From Candidatus Obscuribacterales bacterium (GTDB taxonomy: Bacteria > Cyanobacteriota > Vampirovibrionia > Obscuribacterales > Obscuribacteraceae), in contig JARLHI010000054.1 in the NCBI GenBank assembly GCA_031292355.1, forward strand, positions 248,001 through 312,000: DNA of 64,000 bases, read 5' to 3'. Every line of letters begins with the position of its first letter. The first letter of the stretch is position 1. This document shows, in pieces, positions 33,244 to 42,754 of this stretch. The position numbers were made by a program, and so were the translations under genes. The notes below the pieces were generated by a model. That model did not search any database. It saw nothing but the letters and a program-made list of their open reading frames with translations, and was not told where the DNA came from.

Positions 33244-34935
33244 ATGAGAGAACGAGTGTGGTCGTCGCCTGGACATTTGTCCTTGAGACATCTTCTAATT
33301 GCCACCATATGCAGTACTAGCATCACCCCCGCACTAGCAGTAAGCGAAGTCAGAGATCAAACTGTCACAGTTGATCAGGCGACGGCTCTGCTCAAGACGA
33401 AGATGCCCAATATGAGCGATAAGAAGCCTCCCCAGTACTTTGTGGAAGTTAACCGTTCTCAGGAATTGCGCCCGATCGGGCTTGAGCCAGTCAAGCCTGT
33501 GGAGCACATCGCCGGAACAGAAAACAATTCAGCTGGAATTCCTGTCACCAACGATGAAGCTTTTGTGCCTCTGACACGTCCGCCGCTCCAGGCTTTGATT
33601 TCAGTGCAGGCGAATCTCAATCCTTTTTCAATGGATGCCACGCACAGTGAACGTGTGAATCTCAAAGATGCACTGATCTACGCCACTGCGCAAAACCTGG
33701 CCATTGAAAATTCCTTTGACAGCTTCAAGAGTCAAAGATTTAAATATCTCTCTGCCACATCTAAATTCCTGCCTGATATAAAAACCGGCTACAGTTTGGT
33801 TGGCTTGACGGGCAGTTTACCTGGGACACTCCTTGGCGGGACCACGGCAAGCGCAGGTGGCACTCCTACAAGCATTCAACTGCCATCTCACGCCCAGGTT
33901 CTCAATGCCGGATTTGTCTATCACGCTTATCAGGGCGGCAAAGTACTTTTTGGCTCGCTTGAAGAAAAGCATCGATTACGGGCCTCGCGTGCGGCTTTGA
34001 AAGGCAGTGTCAATGATGTGCTCCTCGATGGCACCAAACGCTATTACAACCTGGTTTTAAATGAAGCATTGCTCGAGATTCGTAATCGAGCAGTAGAAAT
34101 TTCATTAGAGCAAGTACGTATGAACTCGTCGCAAGAACACGCCGGCACAGCAACTGGGTTGGACGTCTTACAATCGCAGGCACAACTAGCAAGTGATCAA
34201 CAAAATCTTGTTGATCAACAAAGCACACGCAGACAGTCGGCAATTCAATTATCTGCTGTACTTAATGCCAGCTTCGCACAAGATTTGGTGTCACAAGAAG
34301 AGACTCTCCGCAAAAAGCGGGTGATACCGCAAATAGTGCCTATCGACAAACTACTACTAATCGCCATCGACAACAGACCAGAGTTAAAACAATACGAAGA
34401 ATTACGACTTGCTGCCAAAAGAGCAATCATCGTAGCATCAGCGCCCCTTCAACCAAATATCAATCTAGCTGGGACTTATTATGGAATCGGAGCATCTCAC
34501 TCGGGCACTCAAGCGATTGGCGTCTTAAATTTTTCCATCGCCTGGACGCTTGGCGCCCTTGGCACAACTGATTTAGCCAATATTCAACAAGCCCGCTGGC
34601 AAGCCAGACAAGCAGCAGTGCAAGCAAAACAAACGTTTCAAGATGTTTTCGAGCAGGTACGGATTGCTTATGACCAGAGCCTCGCTGCCGATAAACGGAT
34701 TGAGTCGGCAAGCGCTCAGATTATCGCCGCCGACGAAGAATTACGCATCGCGAAAAAGCGTATGTCTGCTGGACTGGGCTTAAACTTAGACGTCTTGAAC
34801 GCCCAGAGAGACCGCACGCAGGCCAGTATAAATAAGGCGCAAGCCATCGTCGACTTCAATATTGCTCAAGCTCAGCTCTTGCACGATGTTGGTCTGATCT
34901 CGGTTGAGACGGTCACTAGCGGCGCGAAAATTTAA
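33244..34935 (+). CDS. TolC-family outer-membrane efflux protein of the EmrAB-type system
   Basis: 563 residues, ATG with 'GAAGGATC' upstream and a signal peptide ('LLIATICSTSITPALA'). After a ~110-residue linker, two OEP repeats follow: 'RVNLKDALIYATAQNLAIEN' opens the first, and 'LLLIAIDNRPELKQYEELRL' the second. 'NINLAGTYYGIGAS' to 'LNFSIAWTLGALG' marks the second barrel hairpin, with only a short outer loop. It should trimerise into a channel-tunnel across the outer membrane. The gene follows the adaptor by 62 bp. Confidence 0.9.
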   Translation: MRERVWSSPGHLSLRHLLIATICSTSITPALAVSEVRDQTVTVDQATALLKTKMPNMSDKKPPQYFVEVNRSQELRPIGLEPVKPVEHIAGTENNSAGIPVTNDEAFVPLTRPPLQALISVQANLNPFSMDATHSERVNLKDALIYATAQNLAIENSFDSFKSQRFKYLSATSKFLPDIKTGYSLVGLTGSLPGTLLGGTTASAGGTPTSIQLPSHAQVLNAGFVYHAYQGGKVLFGSLEEKHRLRASRAALKGSVNDVLLDGTKRYYNLVLNEALLEIRNRAVEISLEQVRMNSSQEHAGTATGLDVLQSQAQLASDQQNLVDQQSTRRQSAIQLSAVLNASFAQDLVSQEETLRKKRVIPQIVPIDKLLLIAIDNRPELKQYEELRLAAKRAIIVASAPLQPNINLAGTYYGIGASHSGTQAIGVLNFSIAWTLGALGTTDLANIQQARWQARQAAVQAKQTFQDVFEQVRIAYDQSLAADKRIESASAQIIAADEELRIAKKRMSAGLGLNLDVLNAQRDRTQASINKAQAIVDFNIAQAQLLHDVGLISVETVTSGAKI

Positions 34936-35059
34936 AACCAACGGGGTATGTTGGTGATGAGGACTTATTGACTTTTATTGAAGGTCCACGAATTGTCCAC
35001 AATCCTTTGATACTTTAGCTGTACAGCAAGCTTTAAGTGCTGACCGCCAGGTAATTCAA

Positions 35060-36391
35060 TTGCCACCTTCATCTCACCATAAAAATTCATTTTTCTTGAC
35101 GGCGCTCGTTCTTTTGACGCAGATTTCCACCGCTTCCGCCGCTGAAATTAGCGAACATATGAAAGCGGGGCAGCAACTATTTCAGTCAAAAATGTATCGT
35201 GCGGCAATCTCCGAGTTCGAACAGGCAACAAAAGAACAACCAAACGACGCCACGGCGCATTATTACCTCGCCGTTTCGCATGTGCGCGCAGGCAATGTCT
35301 CTCAAGCCTACCCCCATTTTCAACAAGCCAGCGGACTTAGCACCAACAACAGTCAAATTCATCAGATGGCCTCTTCGGCTCTCAATGCCTATCGTAGTGA
35401 GCCCACTCTCGTTCAAAATACGGCAACCGCAGCGCCTGCAAATATTGGTCCGCTCATGCCAAGCAAATCCTATAACGGAGGTGCATCGGCTGAACTGGAT
35501 AAACAGTCTTCATTCGGGAGTTCATCGCCCTTATGCAATCAACCAACGCAATCGACCTACACGCCCGCTCGCAATTTCTCCCCTGCCAATTTTTCACAAT
35601 CGCCCCAAGCTCTCTATCCGCAAAACTTCAATCACATACCTGGATATCAAAGCAATAAGGCATGGGGAGCGACGAACAAGAATCGCTCAGGCATGTGGGG
35701 TACAGGCGGCGGTCACTCCGGATATAACGCCGGTGGCGCCGGAATTTCTAGTTATAGTGGCGGAACAGTTCCTGTAACACCTACTCTTGCAATTTGGAAC
35801 GCCAATTCCTCTGTGCCAATTACCAAAGATATGACGGCTGCCGATCAATCTCTAACCATGATCAAACGGCAATCAGACACCCAGGTACATAATGCCGCAA
35901 ACGGCGTGCACATGGAATATTACGGCTCAAGTCTCAATTATCAGCAGGACCAAATTCGACGAAACGCACAAGCACAAATCGACAAAATGCTCACGCCAAC
36001 TTATCACGGCAGACGTCGTGGCTATTACAGCACGGCCTCGCAAGCGCAAATCGATCTCGTAAATTATCAAGCCGGCGCGCAGATATTCAATATGCGCCGA
36101 GAAACCGACAGAGCCGAAAACGCTCGACAGATCCAACAGGCAACAAGTGAAGCAGCTGCTAATTTAAGTGACCAAATTAGAGACCAGAGGTTGACCGGAA
36201 GTGGTGTAATGCTTCGCGCCGAAGGCACTAATTTGAATGTTCGCAACTATGAAACCTTTCACTCTGATAAAGACGACAGAGACGCAATTTTACCAATGGT
36301 TGCACATCCTATGACTCTAAAAGAAGCAGAAAAATCTTTGCCAGTAACCCCGTTAACAGTGCCTACGAAGCATTACTCAATTGATCAATAA
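35060..36391 (+). CDS. Secreted TPR protein with long Asn/Gln/Ser-rich region
   Basis: 443 residues. The start is TTG 35060 with 'CAGGTAA' upstream; the signal peptide 'FLTALVLLTQISTASA' then falls correctly. Residues ~30-110 hold two or three TPR units ('MKAGQQLFQSKMYRAAISEF', 'ATAHYYLAVSHVRAGN'). Residues ~120-290 are low-complexity, rich in Asn, Ser, Pro and Gly. The C-terminal part is helical with Gln/Ala. No family beyond TPR is recognised. The next gene starts inside its last 11 bases, so the two are translationally coupled. Confidence 0.6.
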   Translation: MPPSSHHKNSFFLTALVLLTQISTASAAEISEHMKAGQQLFQSKMYRAAISEFEQATKEQPNDATAHYYLAVSHVRAGNVSQAYPHFQQASGLSTNNSQIHQMASSALNAYRSEPTLVQNTATAAPANIGPLMPSKSYNGGASAELDKQSSFGSSSPLCNQPTQSTYTPARNFSPANFSQSPQALYPQNFNHIPGYQSNKAWGATNKNRSGMWGTGGGHSGYNAGGAGISSYSGGTVPVTPTLAIWNANSSVPITKDMTAADQSLTMIKRQSDTQVHNAANGVHMEYYGSSLNYQQDQIRRNAQAQIDKMLTPTYHGRRRGYYSTASQAQIDLVNYQAGAQIFNMRRETDRAENARQIQQATSEAAANLSDQIRDQRLTGSGVMLRAEGTNLNVRNYETFHSDKDDRDAILPMVAHPMTLKEAEKSLPVTPLTVPTKHYSIDQ

Positions 36392-37610
36392 ACCATTTAA
36401 AAGTCGCAGTTTCATTTTCGCTGCTCTGGCATTGATTGTATGCAGTTCGACGTTAGCACCATATTCTTCCGGAGCTGCTGAAGCTGCCGAATCAGCGAAC
36501 AAACCACAAAACACATTTCTAAACGGAGGTGTCACCACATTTGGTGTTTTGACAGAGCAGCTACAATCTGATATCGGCTTGAATTGCAAACGTGACAGCG
36601 CAGGCGCCGTGGAAATAAGTAAAGTGCAAGCTGGACGAGAAGCCTACTATGCGGGCATCCAGGAAGGTGACAAAATCCTCTCAGCAAGAATTGAAGGCAA
36701 AGAATTACAAATTGGACTGCAACGGAACGGGCAGGTCTTTCTTGCCAAATTGAGAGTGCTTGGCGCCGGACAAACTATTGCAGCCAAGGTAACTCAAGCA
36801 GCTCCGGCACCAATTCGGCCGTTACTTGCAGCGAACGCTCCAACCAATATGTTTCAGTTAACCGAAGAGCAAAATCATTTGATACAGTCTTACGCAGTAG
36901 AGCCAAAGCGCATGCAGCAACTTGCTCACTATAATTTCCAAATTATCATGGATCGCTCTCTGTCCATGCAAGCAAGAGACTGTCCATTGCAACTTTCTCG
37001 CTGGGACTGGTGCGGAGCTCAGGCCGCTCAAATTGCTAAAGGTTTAGAGCCCTTTGTCACCAATGGCCTGACTCTAATACCATTTAATCACGGTTTCGAT
37101 GTCTACGAAAATGCCACTCCCCACAATATCATCGATGTATTCAATGATCATGGATTTAAACTGGGGACCTATTTATACGAGCCTCTCGCCAATCGCTTTG
37201 ACGAATTTTTCAAAAACACAGATCCGAAAAAGAAGCCACTGTTACTCGTTGTCATCACAGACGGTGAACCCTGGCCCAATCCCCAACCGGAGATGGTAAA
37301 AGCTGAACTTGTAAATGCCAGTCAGCACATGACAAACCCTGATGAATTAATTGTCGTATTTTTGCAAATCGGCGACGACGACAAACACGGACGCGATTAT
37401 CTGGTGGATTTAGGCGCCAATTTAACCGGTCTGGGCGCCAGATATCAGTACATTCACACACGCACTTTTGACGAACTAAAGCAGACAGGTCTTGCCAACG
37501 CAATCGTATCGACCGTCGAACAATATGCGCCAAGAGATCTTATCGCTCCCAAAGAATCTAAGCCGACAGCGAAAACCTCTAAAGTGAACGCGAAAATTGC
37601 GCCCCAATAG
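36381..37610 (+). CDS. Secreted PDZ-like plus von Willebrand A domain protein
   Basis: 409 residues with a TTG start overlapping the previous stop by 11 bp. Signal peptide: 'SFIFAALALIVCSSTLAPYS'. Residues ~50-125 look like a PDZ domain ('AGREAYYAGIQEGDKILSA'). Residues ~180-385 are a vWA domain with a MIDAS: 'QIIMDRSLSMQ' (D-x-S-x-S) and 'LLLVVITDGEPWPNP' (D-G). The vWA fold binds partner proteins through a metal ion. The pairing with a secreted TPR protein suggests a periplasmic or surface assembly. No chaperone ATPase (MoxR) is present, which argues against the usual MoxR-vWA system. Confidence 0.7.
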   Translation: MINKPFKSRSFIFAALALIVCSSTLAPYSSGAAEAAESANKPQNTFLNGGVTTFGVLTEQLQSDIGLNCKRDSAGAVEISKVQAGREAYYAGIQEGDKILSARIEGKELQIGLQRNGQVFLAKLRVLGAGQTIAAKVTQAAPAPIRPLLAANAPTNMFQLTEEQNHLIQSYAVEPKRMQQLAHYNFQIIMDRSLSMQARDCPLQLSRWDWCGAQAAQIAKGLEPFVTNGLTLIPFNHGFDVYENATPHNIIDVFNDHGFKLGTYLYEPLANRFDEFFKNTDPKKKPLLLVVITDGEPWPNPQPEMVKAELVNASQHMTNPDELIVVFLQIGDDDKHGRDYLVDLGANLTGLGARYQYIHTRTFDELKQTGLANAIVSTVEQYAPRDLIAPKESKPTAKTSKVNAKIAPQ

Positions 37611-37675
37611 AGTTAAAATCATTGCTTGTATCTTTAACTGGGTCATGAGTAGTGCTCTGGCGGAGAAAAGTCACT

Positions 37676-38644
37676 GTGTTTAAATTTGGTAAGCTCAAAT
37701 GGATAGCGGTTCCACTTTTGACTTTGGTAATTTCAAATATCAGCTTTTGTTGCCCATCGGCCAACGCCGGTGACGCAGCTACCGATCAAGCCATTGTAGA
37801 CTTGATCAGACACGCCAAAATTATCAACCCTGCTTACAAACTGACAGCTTCAGTATCAGGCGAAGAAGCGCTTGTTACAACACAAAGAAAGCCCAAGGCC
37901 ACAGATGCCGAATGCAAGATTCAATCCGTATTGATTGCTAAAACGGCGTTTGAGGCGCTACCAGAAAGCGTTCAAAGAGTGACAGTTATATTTCTGGATT
38001 ATGACGCCGATGCAAGCAGCTCAGTCATAGTAAAGCGAGCAGAAGTGAAGCTATTTGGTAGTGGTGGCTTAACCGAAAAAGATTTGCTATCATCTCTTGT
38101 CATTGCAACTACTGGTGCGACTTCAGCAACATCATCGGGCAGTACTTCTGTACAAGCGGGTCCCGCTCAAGCCGATCGTTTGTTGCTATTAGGAAGAATC
38201 GAGAATTTAAAAAAACAAGGCACCAACGTCAACGCATATATGGCATATTTCAATCAAATAGAAGAAGCCGCCAAAGCTGGTGACGAAAAATCTCTAACGA
38301 CAAAAATTGCTTATTTACGTGAACACCTAACTGACCAGGAAAAAATGGTCAAGCAAGCGCATGCGATTTCCAAGGGAGTTCACTCTGGCATGGGCACTGG
38401 AACGGGCACAGGCTCAAGCGCGTTCGAGCAGATGGCTCGCCAGTTTAGCGCCGGGAATCTCCCCAAAGAGCAGGTGGATATGGCGATGCGCGAAGCCGCT
38501 CTCAGTAGTACTGCCACTGCCCACAACAAGGACATACGTCTGGCGCAGCCAAGACTGAATCAACTTCACGAATTGATGAACGCAAAACGATTTTCCGAAG
38601 CGAACAAAATCATGACCGAGCTTGAGGCTGAATACAGTCATTAA
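37676..38644 (+). CDS. Secreted protein of unknown function
   Basis: 322 residues from GTG 37676, chosen because 'GGAGAAAAG' precedes it; the frame begins earlier at 37652. Signal peptide: 'WIAVPLLTLVISNISFCCPS'. The first ~130 residues of the mature protein form a mixed alpha/beta unit ('SVQRVTVIFLDYDADASSSV'). After a Ser/Thr/Gly linker come helical stretches with a Gly/Thr-rich patch ('HSGMGTGTGTGSSAF'). No family is recognised. It lies between the vWA and LTxxQ genes in one direction. Confidence 0.5.
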   Translation: MFKFGKLKWIAVPLLTLVISNISFCCPSANAGDAATDQAIVDLIRHAKIINPAYKLTASVSGEEALVTTQRKPKATDAECKIQSVLIAKTAFEALPESVQRVTVIFLDYDADASSSVIVKRAEVKLFGSGGLTEKDLLSSLVIATTGATSATSSGSTSVQAGPAQADRLLLLGRIENLKKQGTNVNAYMAYFNQIEEAAKAGDEKSLTTKIAYLREHLTDQEKMVKQAHAISKGVHSGMGTGTGTGSSAFEQMARQFSAGNLPKEQVDMAMREAALSSTATAHNKDIRLAQPRLNQLHELMNAKRFSEANKIMTELEAEYSH

Positions 38645-38749
38645 AGGTTGTTTTCGCGCGGATCGGGAACTCTTGGCACGGATTTTACCGTCATTTATAT
38701 CATTAACCAATTACTCGCAAAAATATTCGAGTATCGACACAGGAAATTT

Positions 38750-39247
38750 ATGAAAAATCACCTCGTCCTTTTAGTAGCTTGCGGCCTCGCTTGCGTCGTT
38801 TCTCCGGCTCTGGCCAAAGACGCAAATATGCCCGTAAAACCCTTGACCATGTCCGAGACATTTGCTGAAAAACACCCATCGCCTGGTTTTTCAGATGAAC
38901 AGCTCGAAAGAGTGCACGCCATCAAAGTCAAATACGACGACATCACTGACGCTCGTGATTTGGAATTGCAAAGACTCTATCGCCAGATATTTGAAGGTCT
39001 CAATCAACAGAATCTCGATAAAGCAAATTTGACTTCTTTGCAAAATAAAATAAATTCTCTGGAAGCCACAGCAGCCAACGATGACTTGCAAATGATGATT
39101 GATTTGCACGACGTCTTGACGCCAGAGCAGCGCACAAATTTGAGACGCGAAACGCTTCAGCAAGAAGCAATTGAAGGCGGCGTTGGACCTGCGCCAATGG
39201 GCAGAACCATGATGCAAATGTGTGCACCGCAGCCAATGGCACATTAA
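38750..39247 (+). CDS. LTxxQ/Spy-CpxP-like periplasmic protein 1
   Basis: 165 residues from ATG 38750, set by 'CAGGAAAT' upstream and a signal peptide ('LVLLVACGLACVVSPALA'). The mature part is helical with the order seen in Spy/CpxP-type proteins: 'GFSDEQLERVHAIKVKY' opening, a long amphipathic helix, then 'LHDVLTPEQRTNLRRE' with the L-T-x-x-Q block. Family members are periplasmic chaperones or metal/stress sensors. A Rho-independent terminator follows the stop by 21 bp. Two relatives occur at 41873 and 42755. Confidence 0.7.
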   Translation: MKNHLVLLVACGLACVVSPALAKDANMPVKPLTMSETFAEKHPSPGFSDEQLERVHAIKVKYDDITDARDLELQRLYRQIFEGLNQQNLDKANLTSLQNKINSLEATAANDDLQMMIDLHDVLTPEQRTNLRRETLQQEAIEGGVGPAPMGRTMMQMCAPQPMAH

Positions 39248-39268
39248 AAAGCACCAAGCCCCCGTTTC

Positions 39269-39303
39269 AAAAAGCCCCAGTCTCAGCCAGACCGGGGCTT
39301 TTT
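39269..39303 (+). terminator. Rho-independent terminator
   Basis: AAAAAGCCCC pairs with GGGGCTTTTT, with GTCT/AGAC continuing the stem inside and a CAGCC loop. The 3' arm runs into a T-tract. It closes the 35060-39247 gene run. The A-tract on the other side makes it work in both directions. Confidence 0.9.
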
Positions 39304-39334
39304 ATCACGAGCCAAAAGAGAATACAATTTGACT

Positions 39335-39643
39335 ATGAAATATCGAGCCAAAAGTACTAGCGTCAAGTGTCAGCACGGCATGATAGCCGGGCTTCGTAGT
39401 GCTTTGACAGAGCTGAGTGGCTGGCAGGAAGTGCGCAGCATTATCCCGGGCGTTATTAGACCATCAAAGGGACCGGGACAAACTGTGTTGCTCAAGGTGC
39501 AATACCCGACCGCCACAGGGCTCAAATTACTGGCAAAAACCGGCACTGCTGTTCAGGAAGTGTTCATCGTCACCGACCAGCCAGCTATAGTTCAAGAACG
39601 CATCGAAAAACACAAAACTTACGGAACTGCCCACCAGGCTTAA
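39335..39643 (+). CDS. DUF2103-like predicted metal-binding protein
   Basis: 102 residues from ATG 39335 (TTG 39329 possible). It matches the DUF2103 pattern I know from cyanobacteria: a metal-ligand type start ('VKCQHGMIAGLRSAL'), then 'SIIPGVIRPSKGPG', 'LLKVQYPTATGLKLLAKTG' and 'AVQEVFIVTD'. The function of the family is unknown. It is not in an obvious operon; the SDR gene follows after 95 bp. Confidence 0.65.
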   Translation: MKYRAKSTSVKCQHGMIAGLRSALTELSGWQEVRSIIPGVIRPSKGPGQTVLLKVQYPTATGLKLLAKTGTAVQEVFIVTDQPAIVQERIEKHKTYGTAHQA

Positions 39644-39738
39644 TCAATCTGCATTTTTAGCAAAAATGACAAAAAACTTTATTTGTCATTTGTCAAAAAC
39701 TGCGATAAATTGGTAAGCAGGCAATCTGGAGAAGTAAA

Positions 39739-40524
39739 ATGAAAATCAGCGGCAACACCATCTTAATTACAGGCGGCGGAACTGGGATCGGTCGCGGTCT
39801 GGCCGAGGCCCTTTTAAAAGAAGGCAACAAGGTAATCATTACTGGGCGCAGAAAAGCAAAGCTGGATGAAACGATCAAAGCCAATCCAGGCATAATCGGC
39901 ATTGCTCTCGACGTTGACGACCCGGGCTTGGTCGACGATATCGCGCAACAGATAGCACGCGAATACCCCGAGCTAAACGTCCTTATCAATAACGCCGGCA
40001 TCGCTGGTCTAGAAAATCTCTCAGAAGGAAAACTGGACACGGCAGAGTCCATAGTTACGACTAACATTCTTGGACCGATTCGCTTGACCGCAGCACTTCT
40101 ACCACTACTGCTCAAACAAAAGCATGCAGCCGTGGTGAACGTGACTTCTGGTCTTGGTTTTCTGCCGCTTACGATGATGCCAACTTACAGCGCCTCGAAA
40201 GCATTCATGCACTCGTACTCAGAATCTTTGCGCTATCAGCTGCAAGATTCAAAAGTAGAAGTGAAAGAATTGATACCACCATATGTGCAAACTGAATTGG
40301 GCGGCGAGCGTCAAAAGAACGATCCTAATGCCATGCCTCTCGATGAATTCATCGCTGAAGTTTTGAGCATCTTAAAGAGTGACCCTGATGCCAAAGAGAT
40401 TTGCGTCCAAAGAGCCAAGAGCTTGCGTGGCGCTGAAAGCAGCGGCAACTACGACGCAATCTTCAAAGGATTCAACGACGCAATGAAGACTGGATCATTT
40501 GCAACTGCAGGCATCGAAGTCTAA
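39739..40524 (+). CDS. Short-chain dehydrogenase/reductase (DltE-type)
   Basis: 261 residues, ATG with 'GGAGAAG' just upstream. Rossmann motif 'ITGGGTGIGRGLAEAL', 'NVLINNAGIAG', catalytic Ser in 'VVNVTSGLGF' and Y-x-x-x-K in 'MPTYSASKAF'. The segment 'VEVKELIPPYVQTEL' is characteristic of the DltE-like SDR group (COG3967). It probably uses NAD(P)H to reduce a carbonyl. The segment coding 'VKELIPP' recurs as a short fragment at 61121-61141. Confidence 0.9.
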   Translation: MKISGNTILITGGGTGIGRGLAEALLKEGNKVIITGRRKAKLDETIKANPGIIGIALDVDDPGLVDDIAQQIAREYPELNVLINNAGIAGLENLSEGKLDTAESIVTTNILGPIRLTAALLPLLLKQKHAAVVNVTSGLGFLPLTMMPTYSASKAFMHSYSESLRYQLQDSKVEVKELIPPYVQTELGGERQKNDPNAMPLDEFIAEVLSILKSDPDAKEICVQRAKSLRGAESSGNYDAIFKGFNDAMKTGSFATAGIEV

Positions 40525-40722
40525 AAAATGCAGTCACTAAGGGTTCAACTTTATTGTTAATTTGAACGATAGGTGCAGCATACGCCAAGCACACCCCAGA
40601 TAGGGCCAAACAAACAAACCCAATAGCTTTCGCAAGAAGGCTCACGCAAAACGGTGACACTACAAATAGTGCCACCTCCTTCTCTGCGGAAGTTTAGTTT
40701 GGAGTAAATCCGCTGCAACAAA

Positions 40723-41715
40723 CTATTTCTTGCAAAGAAAAATATGCGGTGGCGATGCACTGATCTTTTTTCCAGATTTCAAATGTTCATCCAAAAACTT
40801 TTTTGATTCGACAAATGCTGTGTCACTTTCATAACCGAGCCTAAAGCCATGGCCGGCTTTAGCGATTTCCATCAAATGTACGTCTTCATTGAAGCGTCTA
40901 AGCCTGCTTATGAATTTTTCACTGTGTTGGACAGGCACTATATTGTCATTCGTGCCATGTATAAGGAGTGTTGGCACAGAAGTAGCTGCGTATGTAATCG
41001 GTTCTGCTGTTTTATAAAGCTGCGGCGAATGGACTTCAGTGTCGTCCATATATTGGGTAATAAAACCCTTATCCAAGTTTGCCAGGTCCGTCACAGGATA
41101 ATAACAAATAGCACATCTCACTCGGTTAGTTGAATCGCTCCGCCTGTCTTTAAAGATCTTTTTGTCTGCGGAGAAAGCGAGCATGAGCGCTAAGTAACCT
41201 CCGGCAGAGTCACCCATAACAGCAATATTGTCTTGGTCCAAATTGTATTTCTGAGAATTCGCATAAATGAAATCTACCGCATCTCTAACATCACTGATAT
41301 TCGCCGGAAAAGTTCCACCATCTTGAACGAGACGATAATTCACATCAAACACAGCATAGCCAGACGCGGCAAGACGTGTGCTTAAAAATCTAATTTCAGG
41401 AGCAGATTTATCACCGGCAGTCCAACCTCCACCATGGATTAGAACAACCACAGGTGCAGGGCCGCTCCCATGAGGAAGATAAAGGTCACCGGAACAGCAG
41501 GATGAATGCTTATTGTTGTAAAACAGATCGCGAACGAAGAACTCTTTCTCATGGCCAGCAACGGATTTTTGAAACAGCAATGTGAAAACGATAAGTACAA
41601 GAAAGCCTCGTAAAACTATTCCATAGGTTATGTTTGTGGCTGGGACCATCAATGGAAACGTTTTCAATTTCAACAACAACAACAACAACAACCACAGTTG
41701 AAAAACAAATGTCAT
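40723..41715 (-). CDS. Membrane-anchored or secreted alpha/beta hydrolase (HSL/BD-FAE-like)
   Basis: 330 residues from ATG 41715, fixed by GGAGG 5 nt upstream. The N-terminus has a run of seven Leu, encoded by a (CAA)7 tract on the plus strand, followed by a second hydrophobic segment ('IVLRGFLVLIVFTLLF'). Catalytic features: 'VVVLIHGGGWTAGDKS' (oxyanion HGGG), 'VMGDSAGGYLALML' (nucleophile Ser), 'LIHGTNDNIVP' (Asp) and 'AGHGFRLG' (His). It is an esterase/lipase of the hormone-sensitive or carotenoid-ester/feruloyl type. It has a truncated relative at 49440. Confidence 0.8.
   Translation of the reverse strand: MTFVFQLWLLLLLLLKLKTFPLMVPATNITYGIVLRGFLVLIVFTLLFQKSVAGHEKEFFVRDLFYNNKHSSCCSGDLYLPHGSGPAPVVVLIHGGGWTAGDKSAPEIRFLSTRLAASGYAVFDVNYRLVQDGGTFPANISDVRDAVDFIYANSQKYNLDQDNIAVMGDSAGGYLALMLAFSADKKIFKDRRSDSTNRVRCAICYYPVTDLANLDKGFITQYMDDTEVHSPQLYKTAEPITYAATSVPTLLIHGTNDNIVPVQHSEKFISRLRRFNEDVHLMEIAKAGHGFRLGYESDTAFVESKKFLDEHLKSGKKISASPPHIFLCKK
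41671..41691. repeat. (CAA)7 microsatellite inside the hydrolase signal region
   Basis: Seven CAA triplets on the plus strand read TTG x7 on the coding strand and give Leu7 in the N-terminal hydrophobic stretch. Copy-number change would keep the frame and change the length of the hydrophobic segment. Confidence 0.85.
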
Positions 41716-41872
41716 TACTTCCTCCAACTAGAGGACCAGATCGCAAAGAGGTAAACCTTGACACCGTTAATCTTCGGCGGCTCGGCACGCAAGTGATTTG
41801 TGGCACTAATAGAGGTGCCATACAAAAGTTGCTACGACTGCTTACATAAAAGCTGCCTTTTGGTCCAAAACC

Positions 41873-42625
41873 TTATTTGATTCGTTCACTCAATCCAGGT
41901 TTTGTAACTTGTCCCAACTGCATTCTTACCATCTGCAAGCGGGCTTCTTGTCGCTGATTTGGTGTCAAAACGCTATGCACCTCGATCATGTACTGGTTTA
42001 GAAGATCATCCAGTGCTCGTTTCTGGTCGGAAATCTCAGAATGCACTTTATTCAATTCATTCGTGTTTAATTGAGAATTCAATAGTGACTGACGATAATT
42101 GCGCACAAGGATTCGCAATCTGGCTGCAACGGAATCAGACTTGTCCATAAAAGTCGATTTCAGTCGAGCGATTTTTTCAATTTGATCATCTCGGAGTTCT
42201 ACCCCTGGAGGAAACGGCAAAATCATCTGCGGTCCTTCGGGTCCTCTCCAAGGTAAAGGCGGTGGTGGACCTACTGGCGCTCCAATGCCCATAGCACAAA
42301 GCGGAAGAGCTCCTAGCGCTTTCATTCGCATGAGTCCAGGTGGTGCACCACCGATTAGATCCATAACTGGGCACATCGGCGGGGGCGGCGGCGGCATTCC
42401 TTCTCCTAGTGCTACTAGACCTATTTGACCAACAAAGTCTATGGCTTCAAAACCAGTGGAGATGCCAGAAGCAATAACGTTATTGTCCGCGTTGACTTCG
42501 GCTAGCTTTCCTGCCTCGGCTGCACACGCCATCCGAGAATTTCCTCCAAGTGCGCAAAAGAATGTCAGTGATGCAAACACTAAAAGCTGTCTCCGTCTTC
42601 CTCTCTCTTTCTTCTCCGTGAACAT
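41873..42625 (-). CDS. LTxxQ/Spy-like periplasmic protein 2, Pro-rich
   Basis: 250 residues, ATG with GGAGG about 6 nt upstream. Signal peptide: 'LLVFASLTFFCALGGNSRMA'. Residues ~70-130 are Pro/Gly/Met-rich ('GEGMPPPPPPMCPVM', 'VGPPPPLPWRGPEGPQ'). The C-terminal ~110 residues form the LTxxQ helical unit: 'LRDDQIEKIARLKSTFMDKS' and 'YMIEVHSVLTPNQRQEARLQ'. It is related to the genes at 42755 and 38750. The Pro-rich segment is unusual and may be a spacer or binding region. It follows the 42755 gene by 129 bp on the same strand. Confidence 0.65.
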   Translation of the reverse strand: MFTEKKERGRRRQLLVFASLTFFCALGGNSRMACAAEAGKLAEVNADNNVIASGISTGFEAIDFVGQIGLVALGEGMPPPPPPMCPVMDLIGGAPPGLMRMKALGALPLCAMGIGAPVGPPPPLPWRGPEGPQMILPFPPGVELRDDQIEKIARLKSTFMDKSDSVAARLRILVRNYRQSLLNSQLNTNELNKVHSEISDQKRALDDLLNQYMIEVHSVLTPNQRQEARLQMVRMQLGQVTKPGLSERIK

Positions 42626-42754
42626 CTAAACCTCCATGCAAAAACTGCTGACCGAATTTTCTAATATTGACCAAATGGTGAATACTAGGTGCTCACATTT
42701 GTATTCAAACTCAATTTTGTAAGGCTATGATTTCTAGTAGATTAAGCATGGCTA

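Noticed and set aside
40540-40565. GTTCAA ... TTGAAC inverted repeat after the SDR gene as a terminator
   Set aside because: Stem is short with an AT-rich loop and no T-tract.
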